Shown here piece after piece: positions 49,314 to 59,936 of a stretch of DNA of 64,000 nucleotides. The DNA lies in NCBI GenBank assembly GCA_938010615.1, contig CALLUY010000165.1, forward strand, positions 1 to 64,000, given 5' to 3'. Below the pieces are notes generated by a model. The model saw only the letters and a program-made list of their open reading frames with translations, was not told the DNA's origin and did not search any database. The DNA is from an uncultured Pirellulaceae bacterium (GTDB taxonomy: Bacteria; Planctomycetota; Planctomycetia; Pirellulales; Pirellulaceae). How positions within the stretch are numbered: position 1 is the first letter of the stretch; each line of letters opens with the position of its first letter. Position numbers and translations under genes: made by a program.

Positions 49314-49590
49314 GACAACTCCTTGTCTCGGTAAAATCCTGAGATACCCCGAATGAATATCGCAGTCATAGGGCTTGGAGATTGACCTCAACCCCTTCGA
49401 TTTAGCCAAAACAGCAGGTTGTCGCCGTCATACATGGATCGCGGTGCCGATAGTTGTTTTTCCGGTTGTATCGATCAGCTGCCCCGGTTAACTTTCCCGA
49501 AATTCAATGTAAAACCGTACCAGTAACTAGAGAGCTTTAAGGCTCTTCTGGCTGTTCAATATAAAGACCACCAAACTGCGAAGGCACCCT

Positions 49591-51171
49591 ATGCTGGACC
49601 TCAATCCATATGGCATCCAGGTCGAAGACGTTCGACGCAACCTTTCTCCAGCAACCCTTTATCAGGAAGCCATCCTGCTTGATAAAGGCACGGTTATCGC
49701 GAACTCGGGAGCCCTGATTTCGTATTCCGGTTCCAAGACGGGACGATCGCCAACGGACAAAAGAGTTGTCCGCCACAAGGACTCCGAAGATGATATTTGG
49801 TGGGGATCGGTCAACATCGATATTGATGACAACGTTTTCCAAGTCAATCGCGAGCGTGCGATCGATTATCTCAATACGCGGAATCATCTTTACATTGTGG
49901 ATGCGTACGCTGGTTGGGACCCGGAATACCGAGCCAAAGTTCGAGTGATTTGTACTCGGCCCTATCATGCGTTGTTCATGCACACGATGTTGATTCGTCC
50001 GACTCGCGAAGAGTTAAAGACATTCGGCGAGCCAGACTTTGTGATTTACAACGCAGGAAAGTTTCCGGCCAACCGACACACTACGGGAATGACCTCCAAG
50101 ACTAGCATCGATGTGAATCTTCATCCAGGAGAGATGGTTATTCTGGGGACCGAGTATGCGGGCGAGATGAAAAAAGGAGTGTTCACGATGATGAACTACT
50201 TCATGCCCAAGAAAGGTGTGCTGTCGATGCACTGTTCGGCAACTGCCGATCGGGAGACGGGGACTTCTTCGGTACTGTTTGGACTTTCCGGAACGGGAAA
50301 GACAACTTTGTCGGCGGATCCGAAGCGATTGTTGGTTGGTGATGACGAGCACTGTTGGACTGACAATGGAATCTTCAACATCGAAGGCGGCTGCTACGCG
50401 AAAGCGATCGACTTGACTCCAGATGCTGAGCCGGAAATCTTCCAAGCACTTCGGTTCGGTGCGGTTCTTGAAAACGTGGTCTACAACAAGGACGACCACA
50501 GCGTTGACTTCAGTGATGATTCGATCACGCAAAACACGCGCGGTGCGTATCCGATTGAGTTCATTCAGAACGCGAGTATTCCTTGCGTGGCGGGACACCC
50601 GGCCGATGTGATCTTCTTGACGTGCGATGCGTTCGGTGTGATGCCACCGGTCAGCCGATTGTCGGCCTCTCATGCGATGTATCATTTCATCAGCGGCTAC
50701 ACGGCGAAGGTGGCTGGGACGGAAATGGGTGTTAATGAGCCCGAAGCAACTTTTTCGCCCTGTTTTGGCGGACCGTTCTTGATGTGGCATCCTGGCAAGT
50801 ACGCCGAACTGTTGGCGCAGCGAATCGAGAAACACAACGCTCGCGTTTGGTTGGTGAACACGGGTTGGAGCGGCGGCGGCTACGGAGTCGGATCGCGTAT
50901 GAAGCTTTCGTACACTCGCGCGGTGATGGACGCCATTCATTCAGGCGATTTGGAGAATGCTCCGACCGTCACCGATTCAGTCTTTGGCTTCGATATCGTG
51001 ACCAAGTGCCCGCAAGTTCCGGATCAAATGCTGCAGCCACGTGAGACTTGGGCGGACAAAAGTGCTTACGACGAAGCGGCCCAGAAGTTGGCGGGCTTGT
51101 TCCGCCAGAACTTCAAAAGCTATGAAGATGGCGTTGGTGCCGATGTGTTGGCCGCCGGCCCGAAGGCGTAG
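49591..51171 (+). CDS. pckA: Phosphoenolpyruvate carboxykinase (ATP)
   Basis: SGSKTGRSPTDKRVV, GLSGTGKTTLSADPKR, LVGDDEHCWTDNGIFNIEGGCYAK. Confidence 0.95.
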   Translation: MLDLNPYGIQVEDVRRNLSPATLYQEAILLDKGTVIANSGALISYSGSKTGRSPTDKRVVRHKDSEDDIWWGSVNIDIDDNVFQVNRERAIDYLNTRNHLYIVDAYAGWDPEYRAKVRVICTRPYHALFMHTMLIRPTREELKTFGEPDFVIYNAGKFPANRHTTGMTSKTSIDVNLHPGEMVILGTEYAGEMKKGVFTMMNYFMPKKGVLSMHCSATADRETGTSSVLFGLSGTGKTTLSADPKRLLVGDDEHCWTDNGIFNIEGGCYAKAIDLTPDAEPEIFQALRFGAVLENVVYNKDDHSVDFSDDSITQNTRGAYPIEFIQNASIPCVAGHPADVIFLTCDAFGVMPPVSRLSASHAMYHFISGYTAKVAGTEMGVNEPEATFSPCFGGPFLMWHPGKYAELLAQRIEKHNARVWLVNTGWSGGGYGVGSRMKLSYTRAVMDAIHSGDLENAPTVTDSVFGFDIVTKCPQVPDQMLQPRETWADKSAYDEAAQKLAGLFRQNFKSYEDGVGADVLAAGPKA

Positions 51172-51194
51172 CACTCGTCCGCGGCTGGTCGGTC

Positions 51195-52472
51195 CTATTC
51201 GCGGACTTCAACATTGAACATGCTGCGAGGCGCCGGCGCCTCTCCGATGGTGATTGTTGCAATGCGGGGTTCGCCGTTTCGAATCAGGGCAACTTCGACG
51301 ACAGAACCCGGGTTGGACCGTTCGGCCATTCGGTAAAGACTGTTGTAGCTGTGGATCGGTTTTTGATTCCAAGAGCGGATCACATCCTGTTTCTGCAAGC
51401 CGGCCAGATCAGCCGGTGAACCCGGCTCAACTTGGCGCAATAAAGCGCCTTCGAGATCAGGTAGGTTTAAGCGAACCGCATTTTGATGCGTTACTTCTTT
51501 CGGTCTCACGCCCAGAAATCCACGAACGACTGTGCCTCGATCCAGAATCTGTTCGTAGACGAAACGGGCTGTCTCGCTCGGAACGGCGAAGCTAATTCCC
51601 TGAAACGTCTTTCCAAAAATGGAAGTGTTGATGCCGACGACGTTTCCGTTTTCATCGACCAACGGTCCGCCGCTGTTCCCCGGATTGACTGCGGCGTCAG
51701 TCTGCAGCAAGTTTTTAACTCGGCCTTGAGGATCACCGGGCCGGTCTTTCGCGCTGATGATTCCCGAAGTCACCGTTTGCTCGTAGCGATAAGGACTTCC
51801 AACGGCCCACACGATCGAGCCAACGTCGAGCTCTTCACTGTCGCCCCATTGAGCCGGAATCAAACCGTCTACGTCAATCTTCAGTACAGCGATGTCACTG
51901 ATAACGTCGCGGCCGACTTCGACTGCCATGTATGTGCGACGGTCATGAAGTTCGACGAAGATCTTTTCCGAATTGTCGATCACGTGAGCGTTGGTGACGA
52001 TGTAACCATCGGTTGACATAATCACGCCGGACCCAAAGCCCTCCATGATGTTCATGCCCCAGCCGTTTCCGTTGCGACCGAGTTCGTTCTCCTCATCAAG
52101 CTTCTTCGTGCGAACGCTGACAACGCTGGGCTTGACCTTGTGAGCCACCAGCTGTGACGCCATCGAAACTTGCTTCAACGGATGCTGATCAAGAACCGTG
52201 ACGGCATTCTCGTATTCGGCCCGAAGTTTGCCTTTCGCAGACGCGTAGTGGTACTCTTCGACCAATCTTGGTCCGACGAACCACGACGCGAGAAACAGGA
52301 TTGATGCCATCAGAAAAAGCATCGAAAGAGAGGACGGCTCGCGTTCCGTTTTCCGTTGGACATCGACGCGAGAATCGCTGATGGATTCAGGCGTGACGGA
52401 AGTTTCCGGTTCGCCGACCACCAAATTGGCTCCGACGTTCGCTTCTTCCGGTTGTTCTGTGGTGTCCGACAT
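51195..52472 (-). CDS. Trypsin-like serine protease with PDZ domain, HtrA/DegS-like, membrane anchored
   Basis: IVTNAHVIDNSEK, DIAVLKIDVDG, NPGNSGGPLVDENGNVVGINTSIFG, PDZ LRQVEPGSPADLAGLQKQDVI. Confidence 0.92.
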   Translation of the reverse strand: MSDTTEQPEEANVGANLVVGEPETSVTPESISDSRVDVQRKTEREPSSLSMLFLMASILFLASWFVGPRLVEEYHYASAKGKLRAEYENAVTVLDQHPLKQVSMASQLVAHKVKPSVVSVRTKKLDEENELGRNGNGWGMNIMEGFGSGVIMSTDGYIVTNAHVIDNSEKIFVELHDRRTYMAVEVGRDVISDIAVLKIDVDGLIPAQWGDSEELDVGSIVWAVGSPYRYEQTVTSGIISAKDRPGDPQGRVKNLLQTDAAVNPGNSGGPLVDENGNVVGINTSIFGKTFQGISFAVPSETARFVYEQILDRGTVVRGFLGVRPKEVTHQNAVRLNLPDLEGALLRQVEPGSPADLAGLQKQDVIRSWNQKPIHSYNSLYRMAERSNPGSVVEVALIRNGEPRIATITIGEAPAPRSMFNVEVRE

Positions 52473-52507
52473 ACGATAAATTATAGCAGAGTCAAAACAA
52501 GCGACGA

Positions 52508-52732
52508 TTATTGAATCTCGAGCTGATCAAGCGGAAAAGGGAATTCGGAATCTTCATCGACTGGCAGAATCGGCAATTCACGAATTGGGACATCCTCGAG
52601 AGGTTGATTAAACTCCCGAGTTGGCAAAGTGTTTCGAACAATCGGCGGCCACACGAATCTTGCGAGATACCCCAATGCGACGCCGGCGAGCACAATGAAG
52701 ATTCTTGATTGCCATTTTTTCCCTGATTTCAT
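52508..52732 (-). CDS. Small hypothetical membrane protein
   Basis: IFIVLAGVALGYLARFVW TM segment, proline/acid-rich tail. Confidence 0.5.
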   Translation of the reverse strand: MKSGKKWQSRIFIVLAGVALGYLARFVWPPIVRNTLPTREFNQPLEDVPIRELPILPVDEDSEFPFPLDQLEIQ

Positions 52733-52765
52733 GTTTCAAGTATACGCAAAAACTTCAAATGAAGC

Positions 52766-54472
52766 ATGATCAGATATCATTTCGTTGCGTTGTCTCACTA
52801 CCTCCAAGCAAGGTCAATCGTGGCGCACGGCTCTCAAATCGAAATTAAATCCGCTTTCAGGTTGCAGATCGCAATCCTGACTTTGATGTTGGGGCTGATA
52901 TGTATTTTCGGGCAGAAGCTATCGGCTCAGGAAAAATCTGCCGGCAACAAACCGAATTCGAGCAAACCGAATTCGAGCAAACCGAACTCAGCGAAAGTTC
53001 CTGCTGAGAAGAATCTCTGGAGCTCGGAAGCTCTTCCGGCCTCCGCGGTGTGGCGTTACGGTGCGACGGATCGAAATCCCAAAGCCATCGGGATTTACGC
53101 TTTGAGTTTCTCAAGCGATGGCAATCTTTTGGCTGCACGAGATCAACGGCAGAATATTCGTTTGTTGAACATTGAAGAGCAGAAACTCCAAGCCATCCTT
53201 CCGACGGTGAATGTTCTGGATCTGACGTTTTCGCCAGACGACAAATGTGTCGTTTCTGGAGGACGAAAGGGAGCTCAGGTTTGGAGCGCTGAGGATGGGA
53301 GCTTCGTTCGCGAAATCAATCAGCCCAGCTTCAAGGTGGCTCGAACATTCGATCCGCCTCAACTTGTTTTTGTCGGCAAGGGAGTTGTTCAACGCTACCC
53401 ATGGCCGCTTCCTTCGAATCCAACGACGAGGAAGTCGGGTTTAGCGGGCAGCACGATTCTACCGTCCGGCGTGTCTGCTGATGGACGCGTTGTCGTGTTT
53501 CAAAATGGACGAAATTTGGAAATATTGGATAGTGAAAATGGTGAATCGTTTGAGCCGCCGAAAGTTTTGCCCAGAAAGGCAATCGTGTCGCCAAACCATC
53601 ATTTGATGGCGGATTTGAAGTTCGGCAACAACACGATCAAAGTTTTCGATTTGCGAGACGCGAAAAAGTACTATTGGTCGTTCACAGACAGGCTTCGAAT
53701 CGTGACGGCGACGTTTTCGAGTGATAGCCGATTTCTCTATACCAGCCATTACGACAACTCGATTGTCATTTGGGATTTGGTAACGATGACGCAAATCGAC
53801 CGATTCAAGGGGCATGCTGCAAGAATCTATGCACTGGCTACACCGCCGCAATTGTTTTGCTTAGCAAGTGGGGCATCTGGTTCGACCGATCGATCTATCA
53901 TCTACTGGAATTTCCGCGACCGTATATTTCCTGAACCCGCAGAGGAAGTTGACTTTCTGATTGATCGTGTCTGGACACAACTTGGTAGCGACGATTCAAA
54001 AGTTTCGCTGGCCGCAACGAATCAGCTTTACCGAGCCCTGCAACGAGATGATTCGCTGCGGGGAAAGCTGGCCCGTCGGCTTGGTATCAATTCGGACGAA
54101 GAAGATGCAGTGGCCGAACGATGGCTCGAAGATCTCGACGATCCCAAGTATCAGGTGCGCGAGAAAGCGACTGCCAAGCTCAAAGCGATGGTGGATCAGA
54201 TTCGGCCAGTCTTGGAGCGTAAGTTGCAAGATTGCTCGCAGGAAGCGAAGTGGCGGATTCGGAAAGTTCTTGCGGTGGATCATCTCCGCCCAGGAGTTAC
54301 GACTGAGGCGGGTCGTCGCGAGCATCGAGTGGTTCTGGCACTTGAAATGTTGGGCAACGATAACGCGATTGAGACGCTCAGGCAGTTTCTGGGCAGCGAG
54401 AGTCGGCATACTCTGGTGTCGGAGTCGCGCGCGGCAATTGTTCGGTTGGAGATTGCAGGGCAAAACCGTTGA
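52766..54472 (+). CDS. WD40-repeat protein with helical repeat-like C-terminus
   Basis: IYALSFSSDGNLLAARDQRQNIRLLNIEEQ, ATFSSDSRFLYTSHYDNSIVIWDLVT; N-terminal hydrophobic segment. Confidence 0.78.
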   Translation: MIRYHFVALSHYLQARSIVAHGSQIEIKSAFRLQIAILTLMLGLICIFGQKLSAQEKSAGNKPNSSKPNSSKPNSAKVPAEKNLWSSEALPASAVWRYGATDRNPKAIGIYALSFSSDGNLLAARDQRQNIRLLNIEEQKLQAILPTVNVLDLTFSPDDKCVVSGGRKGAQVWSAEDGSFVREINQPSFKVARTFDPPQLVFVGKGVVQRYPWPLPSNPTTRKSGLAGSTILPSGVSADGRVVVFQNGRNLEILDSENGESFEPPKVLPRKAIVSPNHHLMADLKFGNNTIKVFDLRDAKKYYWSFTDRLRIVTATFSSDSRFLYTSHYDNSIVIWDLVTMTQIDRFKGHAARIYALATPPQLFCLASGASGSTDRSIIYWNFRDRIFPEPAEEVDFLIDRVWTQLGSDDSKVSLAATNQLYRALQRDDSLRGKLARRLGINSDEEDAVAERWLEDLDDPKYQVREKATAKLKAMVDQIRPVLERKLQDCSQEAKWRIRKVLAVDHLRPGVTTEAGRREHRVVLALEMLGNDNAIETLRQFLGSESRHTLVSESRAAIVRLEIAGQNR

Positions 54473-54764
54473 AGTTTCGAGCATGCGGAAACATATGGGT
54501 TTTCTGTTTGCCTCTAAATTCACTTACTGGTGGTCGAGTTGAACTGATTTGATCGTTAGTGAGTTTGTTACGCGTTGTTTGGGTTTTGCGAAGTCGCAGA
54601 GCTTCATTGGGCGATCAATGATTAGCCGTATTGCGCTCGTTGATTGTTAAAGTTGAGCGAATATCCGGGTTGTATGTTGTGTTTCGAACGGCCCACGGTG
54701 ACAATGCCTTCCTGCTGCTAGTTGATCACTTGATCCCTTCCATTCTTACACTTGGAGTTACTTC

Positions 54765-55415
54765 ATGAAGAAATTTATTTGGGCTGTGGCCCTCTGTTTC
54801 GCTTGTGCAAATTTTGCCCAAGCTGATTTGATTATTACCGGAACATATGACGGCCCGTTATCTGGCGGCACGCCAAAGGGCGTCGAGCTTTACGTGTTGA
54901 ACGACATCGCAGATCTTTCGATCTTTGGTGTAGGGTCTGCCAACAATGGTGGCGGCTCTGATGGCCAGGAGTTTACTCTTTCAGGATCAGCGTCAGCAGG
55001 CGATTTTATCTACGTGGCATCTGAAGATACTGGCTTCACTAATTTCTTCGGTTTTGCTCCTACTTTTACGACCGGCGCTATGAGCATCAACGGTGATGAT
55101 GCGATTGAACTTTTCCAAAGCGGTTCTGTTATCGATGTCTTTGGCGATATCGATACGGATGGCACTGGTGAGCCGTGGGATCACTTGGACGGTTGGGCTT
55201 ACCGCGTTAGCGAAACAACCCCAGATGGTTCTACGTTTGCTCTTAGCAATTGGACCTTCTCTGGAATTAATGCGTTCGATGGCGAAACCACCAATGCGAC
55301 TTCTGCAACTCCAATGCCTATTGGCACATTTACCCCTGCCGCTGTTCCAGAGCCAGCAACTGCTGTTCTGTTCGGCCTTGCTGGTTTTGGGCTGTGCGTT
55401 GTTCGACGTCGCTAA
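54765..55415 (+). CDS. PEP-CTERM sorting-domain protein
   Basis: Signal peptide; C-terminal AAVPEPATAVLFGLAGFGLCVVRRR. Confidence 0.9.
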   Translation: MKKFIWAVALCFACANFAQADLIITGTYDGPLSGGTPKGVELYVLNDIADLSIFGVGSANNGGGSDGQEFTLSGSASAGDFIYVASEDTGFTNFFGFAPTFTTGAMSINGDDAIELFQSGSVIDVFGDIDTDGTGEPWDHLDGWAYRVSETTPDGSTFALSNWTFSGINAFDGETTNATSATPMPIGTFTPAAVPEPATAVLFGLAGFGLCVVRRR

Positions 55416-55447
55416 ACCACTTGTTGGTTAAGCTGAACGAATATTGG

Positions 55448-55474
55448 GCCGCCTCTTTTGAGGCGGCTTTTTTT
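55448..55474 (+). terminator. Intrinsic terminator
   Basis: GCCGCCTC TTTT GAGGCGGC TTTTTTT. Confidence 0.92.
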
Positions 55475-55500
55475 GTGCGCCAGCCAAAGCACCACAATAC

Positions 55501-55801
55501 AATCATGACCCGACGCGTAAGTTTTGAAGTTGCAGTGTTTGCGTTTAGGGGCAAAGCCCCGTTCCTTGCCTAGCCCGGCCCATCGGGCTGGGACTTAGAT
55601 TCCCCCGATTGTTTTAGGACCAAAGGTCCGGCAAGTTGCTTCGGTTAGGGCGCACATGCGCCGCAACTGGTCGGGCTTTCAGCCCTAAGTGATCGTCCAA
55701 CGCAATCCCGGCCCTGCGGGCCGGGCTAGGTAAATTGCTGGGCCGTGGCCCGAAATGACCGGAACACTGCAACTTCAAAACTCACGCGTCGGGTTGTGAT
55801 T
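55501..55801. repeat. MITE-like repeat element, copy C, with about 40-bp terminal inverted repeats
   Basis: Left 55501-55540 AATCATGACCCGACGCGTAAGTTTTGAAGTTGCAGTGTTT and right 55762-55801 are reverse complements at 36/40 positions; core full of short hairpins. Confidence 0.85.
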
Positions 55802-55956
55802 GCCAGTATGAACTTGCGTAACTCTCCGAATGACAGAGCCTTACGGCAGTCCATGCAAATTCCCTAGTTGGTTAGCGAACCGCGTCGCGAGGCTCAGAGC
55901 ACGAATAATGCTACAATTTTCGCTATCCCGTCGATCTCACCCAACAGACACCTCAG

Positions 55957-57882
55957 ATGAAAACAGCAGCCGGTCAGGACGACTGGACAATCGAGAATTC
56001 CAAACAGCTCTACGGGCTGAACCGTTGGGGGTTGGATTACTTTGGCATCGGAGCCGACGGCTTCGTTTCGGTCACCGCTCCGACAGCCAATGGCCAACAA
56101 ACGGTCTCGATGAAACAGGTCATCGCCGGGCTGGCGGATCACGATCTGTCGATGCCAGTGATGTTGCGGATCGAGAACCTGATCAGCGATCGCGTCGTGA
56201 AACTGAATCAGGGCTTCCGCGATGCGATTGAGAAATCCGGTTACCGCGGCGAGTACAAAGCTGTCTTTCCGATCAAAGTCAACCAACAGAATCACGTTGT
56301 CGATTCGATCTCTCGAGCTGGCTATCCGTTTCACCATGGGTTCGAAGCTGGAAGCAAGCCCGAGTTGATGCTGGCGCTTTCGATGGTGCCGACGCAAGAG
56401 AGTCTGATTGTCTGCAATGGCTACAAGGACGAAGAGTTTATCGATCTCGGATTTCAGGCACGGCGATTGGGGTACAAGTGCTTCTTCGTGATCGAGTCGC
56501 TCGATGAGTTAGCGTTGATTGTCCGCAGAGCGAAAAAGTGGAACGTCGATCCGCTGATCGGATGTCGCGTCAAACTTACGACCAAAGTCGACGGTCACTG
56601 GGCTCATGATAGCGGCGACCGCAGCCTGTTCGGTTTGACGGCGCGGGAAACCATCGCAGCGGTTGATGTGCTGCGCGATGCTGATTTGTTGCACTGCCTA
56701 CAGATGATGCACTTTCATCTTGGAAGTCAACTAACGAACATTCGCAACGTTCGCGACGGAATCCGTGAGGCGTGTCGGTACTACATTGGGTTAGTCGAAG
56801 ATGGTGCTCCGATGGGCTATCTCGATTTCGGTGGCGGTCTGGCAGTTGACTACGACGGCACGTTCAGCACTCAGCCGCACAGTCGCAACTACGATCTCAA
56901 TGAGTATTGTGTCGACGTTGTTGAGTCGGTGATGAGTTCGCTAGACAAACATGATGTGCCGCATCCGATGCTGGTCAGTGAGTCTGGTCGCTGGACGGTG
57001 GCGCCGACTTCGGTGCTGTTGTTTAACGTGCTTTCGGTGACAAATTTTGAGCCGACTCCCATCGAGACCGAGCCCGATCAGGAATTCTGCCAGCCGATCA
57101 AGGATCTTTTCGATGCGATGGAGAACCTTCACGTTCGCCGCGTGCAGGAAAACTTCAACGATGCAAATTACTATCGCGATCGGCTCCGCGAGCTGTTCGC
57201 AAGCGGCGCGATTCAACTGCGAGAACGTGCTTTCGGCGAGAATTTGTATTTGTCAATTTTGAATCGAATTGCGTTCGAGATTTTGCCGCAACTCAATCGA
57301 GTGCCCTCGGAGCTAACGTCGTTGCACGACCAGTTGGCTGATATCTACTACGGAAACTTCAGCGTGTTTCAGTCCTTGCCCGACGCGTGGGCGATCGAAC
57401 AAATTTTCCCAACGATGCCGCTACATCGACTTGATGAGGAACCAACCCGTCCAGCGATCATTGCCGATTTGACTTGCGATTGCGATGGAAAGATCGATCG
57501 CTTTACTGACAGCGAGGGGAATCTAAGCCGCACGATTAAACTGCATCCGTTCGACGAAAGCGATCCGTATTATTTGGGCGTATTTCTTGTCGGTGCTTAC
57601 CAGGAAACGCTGGGCGATTTGCATAATCTTTTTGGCGATACGAACGTTGCCAGTATTTCAATCGACGCCGACGGCAACGTTCACTTCGTCGAGGAAGTTC
57701 GCGGCGATTGCGTTTCGGATGTGTTGAGCTACGTTGAATATCAACCAGAGGAATTGATTCAACGCTTTTGCGATAAGACCGAGGCTGCTGTTTCTGCAGG
57801 CACGATCGGTGAAGTCGAACGTCAGGAGATGTTGAAGCTGTATCGCGCGAGCATGCTGGGCTACACGTATTTTGAAGATTGA
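55957..57882 (+). CDS. speA: Biosynthetic arginine decarboxylase
   Basis: FPIKVNQQNHVVDSI (PLP lysine), GFEAGSKPELMLAL, MHFHLGSQLTNIRNV, YLDFGGGLAVDYDGT. Confidence 0.95.
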   Translation: MKTAAGQDDWTIENSKQLYGLNRWGLDYFGIGADGFVSVTAPTANGQQTVSMKQVIAGLADHDLSMPVMLRIENLISDRVVKLNQGFRDAIEKSGYRGEYKAVFPIKVNQQNHVVDSISRAGYPFHHGFEAGSKPELMLALSMVPTQESLIVCNGYKDEEFIDLGFQARRLGYKCFFVIESLDELALIVRRAKKWNVDPLIGCRVKLTTKVDGHWAHDSGDRSLFGLTARETIAAVDVLRDADLLHCLQMMHFHLGSQLTNIRNVRDGIREACRYYIGLVEDGAPMGYLDFGGGLAVDYDGTFSTQPHSRNYDLNEYCVDVVESVMSSLDKHDVPHPMLVSESGRWTVAPTSVLLFNVLSVTNFEPTPIETEPDQEFCQPIKDLFDAMENLHVRRVQENFNDANYYRDRLRELFASGAIQLRERAFGENLYLSILNRIAFEILPQLNRVPSELTSLHDQLADIYYGNFSVFQSLPDAWAIEQIFPTMPLHRLDEEPTRPAIIADLTCDCDGKIDRFTDSEGNLSRTIKLHPFDESDPYYLGVFLVGAYQETLGDLHNLFGDTNVASISIDADGNVHFVEEVRGDCVSDVLSYVEYQPEELIQRFCDKTEAAVSAGTIGEVERQEMLKLYRASMLGYTYFED

Positions 57883-57951
57883 AAATGCCCCGTCGAAAAA
57901 CGGTTCGGGTGTACAAACTAATGGACGTGAAAGACGTCAACGTAAAAATAG

Positions 57952-59904
57952 TCAGTCGCCAGATTCGGTGTCGATCCGTTTGGGCATTGGTTCGTTCAGC
58001 CATTGAAGATTGAATCGATAGTAGAACTTACTGCTTACCAAGTGGATCGTTTCGTCCGGCGTTTGCACGCACGACAGATATCCGCTGTAGCGAGACTTCC
58101 ACGGTTTCTTGTGCCAGTTTGGAATCAGTTTCCGCTTTGGCCACGTTTGTCCTTCATCAAATGAGAGAGCCGCGAACATTCCGCTGCCGTTTTCCGTTTG
58201 CCCTTCTGTATTTTCGAAGCTCATTCCTTTGATTTTACTTTCGCGAACGCTGACTGAAGAATCGGTGAAACTGATGAACAAAAGTGGCCCTTCGGACAGC
58301 CGCATCAGGACGCTCCGTTGCCCGGAAAGGATTGGAGGAAATGGACTTGCTGAATACGTCCACGTCTTTCCCGAATCGGATGATCGGCTTAGTGGAGAGA
58401 ATCCGTCGATGTCGTTGGCGCGACCGATTGCAATTAGCGTTTCATCTGCAAGTCGCTCAACCGGAGCGTGAATTCCTGCAATCCAACCAGAGCCTTGAGT
58501 AACCTGCTGCCACGAATCGCCATCGTCGCGACTCTCAAAGATCGCAGAACCGAGCTCGTTTCCTGCTCCGACATCGGTCGACATGAGCAGGATTCGTTTG
58601 CCACTTTTGTCGGTGTAGGACTTTAGATCCATGTGCGGCCAAAGCCGTGGCGAACCAAATGGGTTGCCTGGCTTGGCGGCGTTGACGGGATAGCGATGTA
58701 CGATTTTTGGTTGGCTCCAAGTCGCCCCGTGGTCGTTGCTGACACGTTTGATCATCGAGAAGTCTTCGCAGAGATTGTTTCCCAGCCCGTTGTAGTGATG
58801 GATGACTCCATTGCCGGCGTTGAAGAGCGTTGCACCGGTAACGTTATGATCTGGCGCGATGAAAAACCGAGCTGCCGGATCCCACTTGTCTTTTCCGTGA
58901 CGTAGTCGCGTGATCAGAATCGCCATTTGATCGCTGTTGTCAAACGGCGCCGTGAATACGGTCGCCAAGAGATCACCGTTGTCGCAGTACGTTAAGCTCG
59001 GGACGTGATGTCGGTTCCAGTATGGCAGTGAAGCGAACCTGTCGGCGGAAGGATCAACGAACAGGCCGCCCGCCCAAAACATTGGATCCGGTTTCTGGTT
59101 GGACCAAGCAATCGATGACTGTACGACTTTTTGAAACGGAACGCCAGCAAGTTCACGTTCCGAATCGCCCTGCCCTGCATCGCGTTCTGGAAGCTTGCCT
59201 TCGACGATTCGAAACCCAATGTTCAATCGTCTGTCGTCAGGCATCGTTGCTGAACGGTCGCTGATTCGGTGGTCCACTACCGTTTGTTCGGACTGTTTCA
59301 ATTCTTCGATGCTTCCGCCGCCACCGTCGCGAACGATGCGGACGCTGCCGGTTTTTGGCCCTGTTGGATTTTCCAAAGCCTGATTTGAATAAGGGCGCCA
59401 CCAGTCGAAACACCATTCCTGAACTCCGTCCGCGATTCCGCGAAGCTTCAGCTGTTTTGACTTCGATGCTGCGAGCTCCCATTCGGCCTCCGTCGGCAAA
59501 CGGTAGTGCTGGCCTGAACGCGTTGAGAGCCATTCGCAATAAGCATTCGCTTCGTTCCAGCTAACAAGAACCGCAGCCGAATCCGCTTCCCAAACTCCGC
59601 CACGCGATTCGATCCGTTTGCGATATTCCGGCATGAACCGTGCGAAGCTCCGCATCGAAACCTGATCAATGCCAATTCGGAATCCGGAAACGGAGACTTG
59701 ATGCTTGGGGCCTTCGTCCCAGTCGGGGCCGAACTGGGGTCTGCGGCCATCGTCGAGTGTCGTCGCCGGAACGGTTGCTCCGCGAGTGTACTCGGCCGAT
59801 TCGACTTGGACGAATTCTTGAACCGTTGCCGTTGCGTTTGAAGAACTGAAAACAACCAACGTGAAACAAAGCGAATTCAAAATCAATTTTAGTGAATTCG
59901 GCAT
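57952..59904 (-). CDS. FGE-sulfatase (SUMF1-like) domain fused to sialidase/BNR-like domain
   Basis: SWNEANAYCEWLSTRSGQHYRLPTEAEWELAA then C-terminal VSNDHGATWSQPKIV, SRDDGDSWQQVTQG, SSDSGKTWTYSA BNR (Asp-box) repeats; signal peptide from MPNSLKLIL. Confidence 0.82.
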   Translation of the reverse strand: MPNSLKLILNSLCFTLVVFSSSNATATVQEFVQVESAEYTRGATVPATTLDDGRRPQFGPDWDEGPKHQVSVSGFRIGIDQVSMRSFARFMPEYRKRIESRGGVWEADSAAVLVSWNEANAYCEWLSTRSGQHYRLPTEAEWELAASKSKQLKLRGIADGVQEWCFDWWRPYSNQALENPTGPKTGSVRIVRDGGGGSIEELKQSEQTVVDHRISDRSATMPDDRRLNIGFRIVEGKLPERDAGQGDSERELAGVPFQKVVQSSIAWSNQKPDPMFWAGGLFVDPSADRFASLPYWNRHHVPSLTYCDNGDLLATVFTAPFDNSDQMAILITRLRHGKDKWDPAARFFIAPDHNVTGATLFNAGNGVIHHYNGLGNNLCEDFSMIKRVSNDHGATWSQPKIVHRYPVNAAKPGNPFGSPRLWPHMDLKSYTDKSGKRILLMSTDVGAGNELGSAIFESRDDGDSWQQVTQGSGWIAGIHAPVERLADETLIAIGRANDIDGFSPLSRSSDSGKTWTYSASPFPPILSGQRSVLMRLSEGPLLFISFTDSSVSVRESKIKGMSFENTEGQTENGSGMFAALSFDEGQTWPKRKLIPNWHKKPWKSRYSGYLSCVQTPDETIHLVSSKFYYRFNLQWLNEPMPKRIDTESGD

Positions 59905-59936
59905 TGAATTATCCGGCTTACTAAAAAGGGTGAAGT

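Noticed and set aside
50014-50940. 308-aa minus-strand ORF opposite pckA
   Set aside because: Antisense shadow rich in Arg/His; no recognisable domain.
52949-52993. 15-nt tandem repeat AAACCGAATTCGAGC (KPNSS x2 plus KPNSA) in the WD40 protein
   Set aside because: Short in-frame linker duplication; ordinary slippage.
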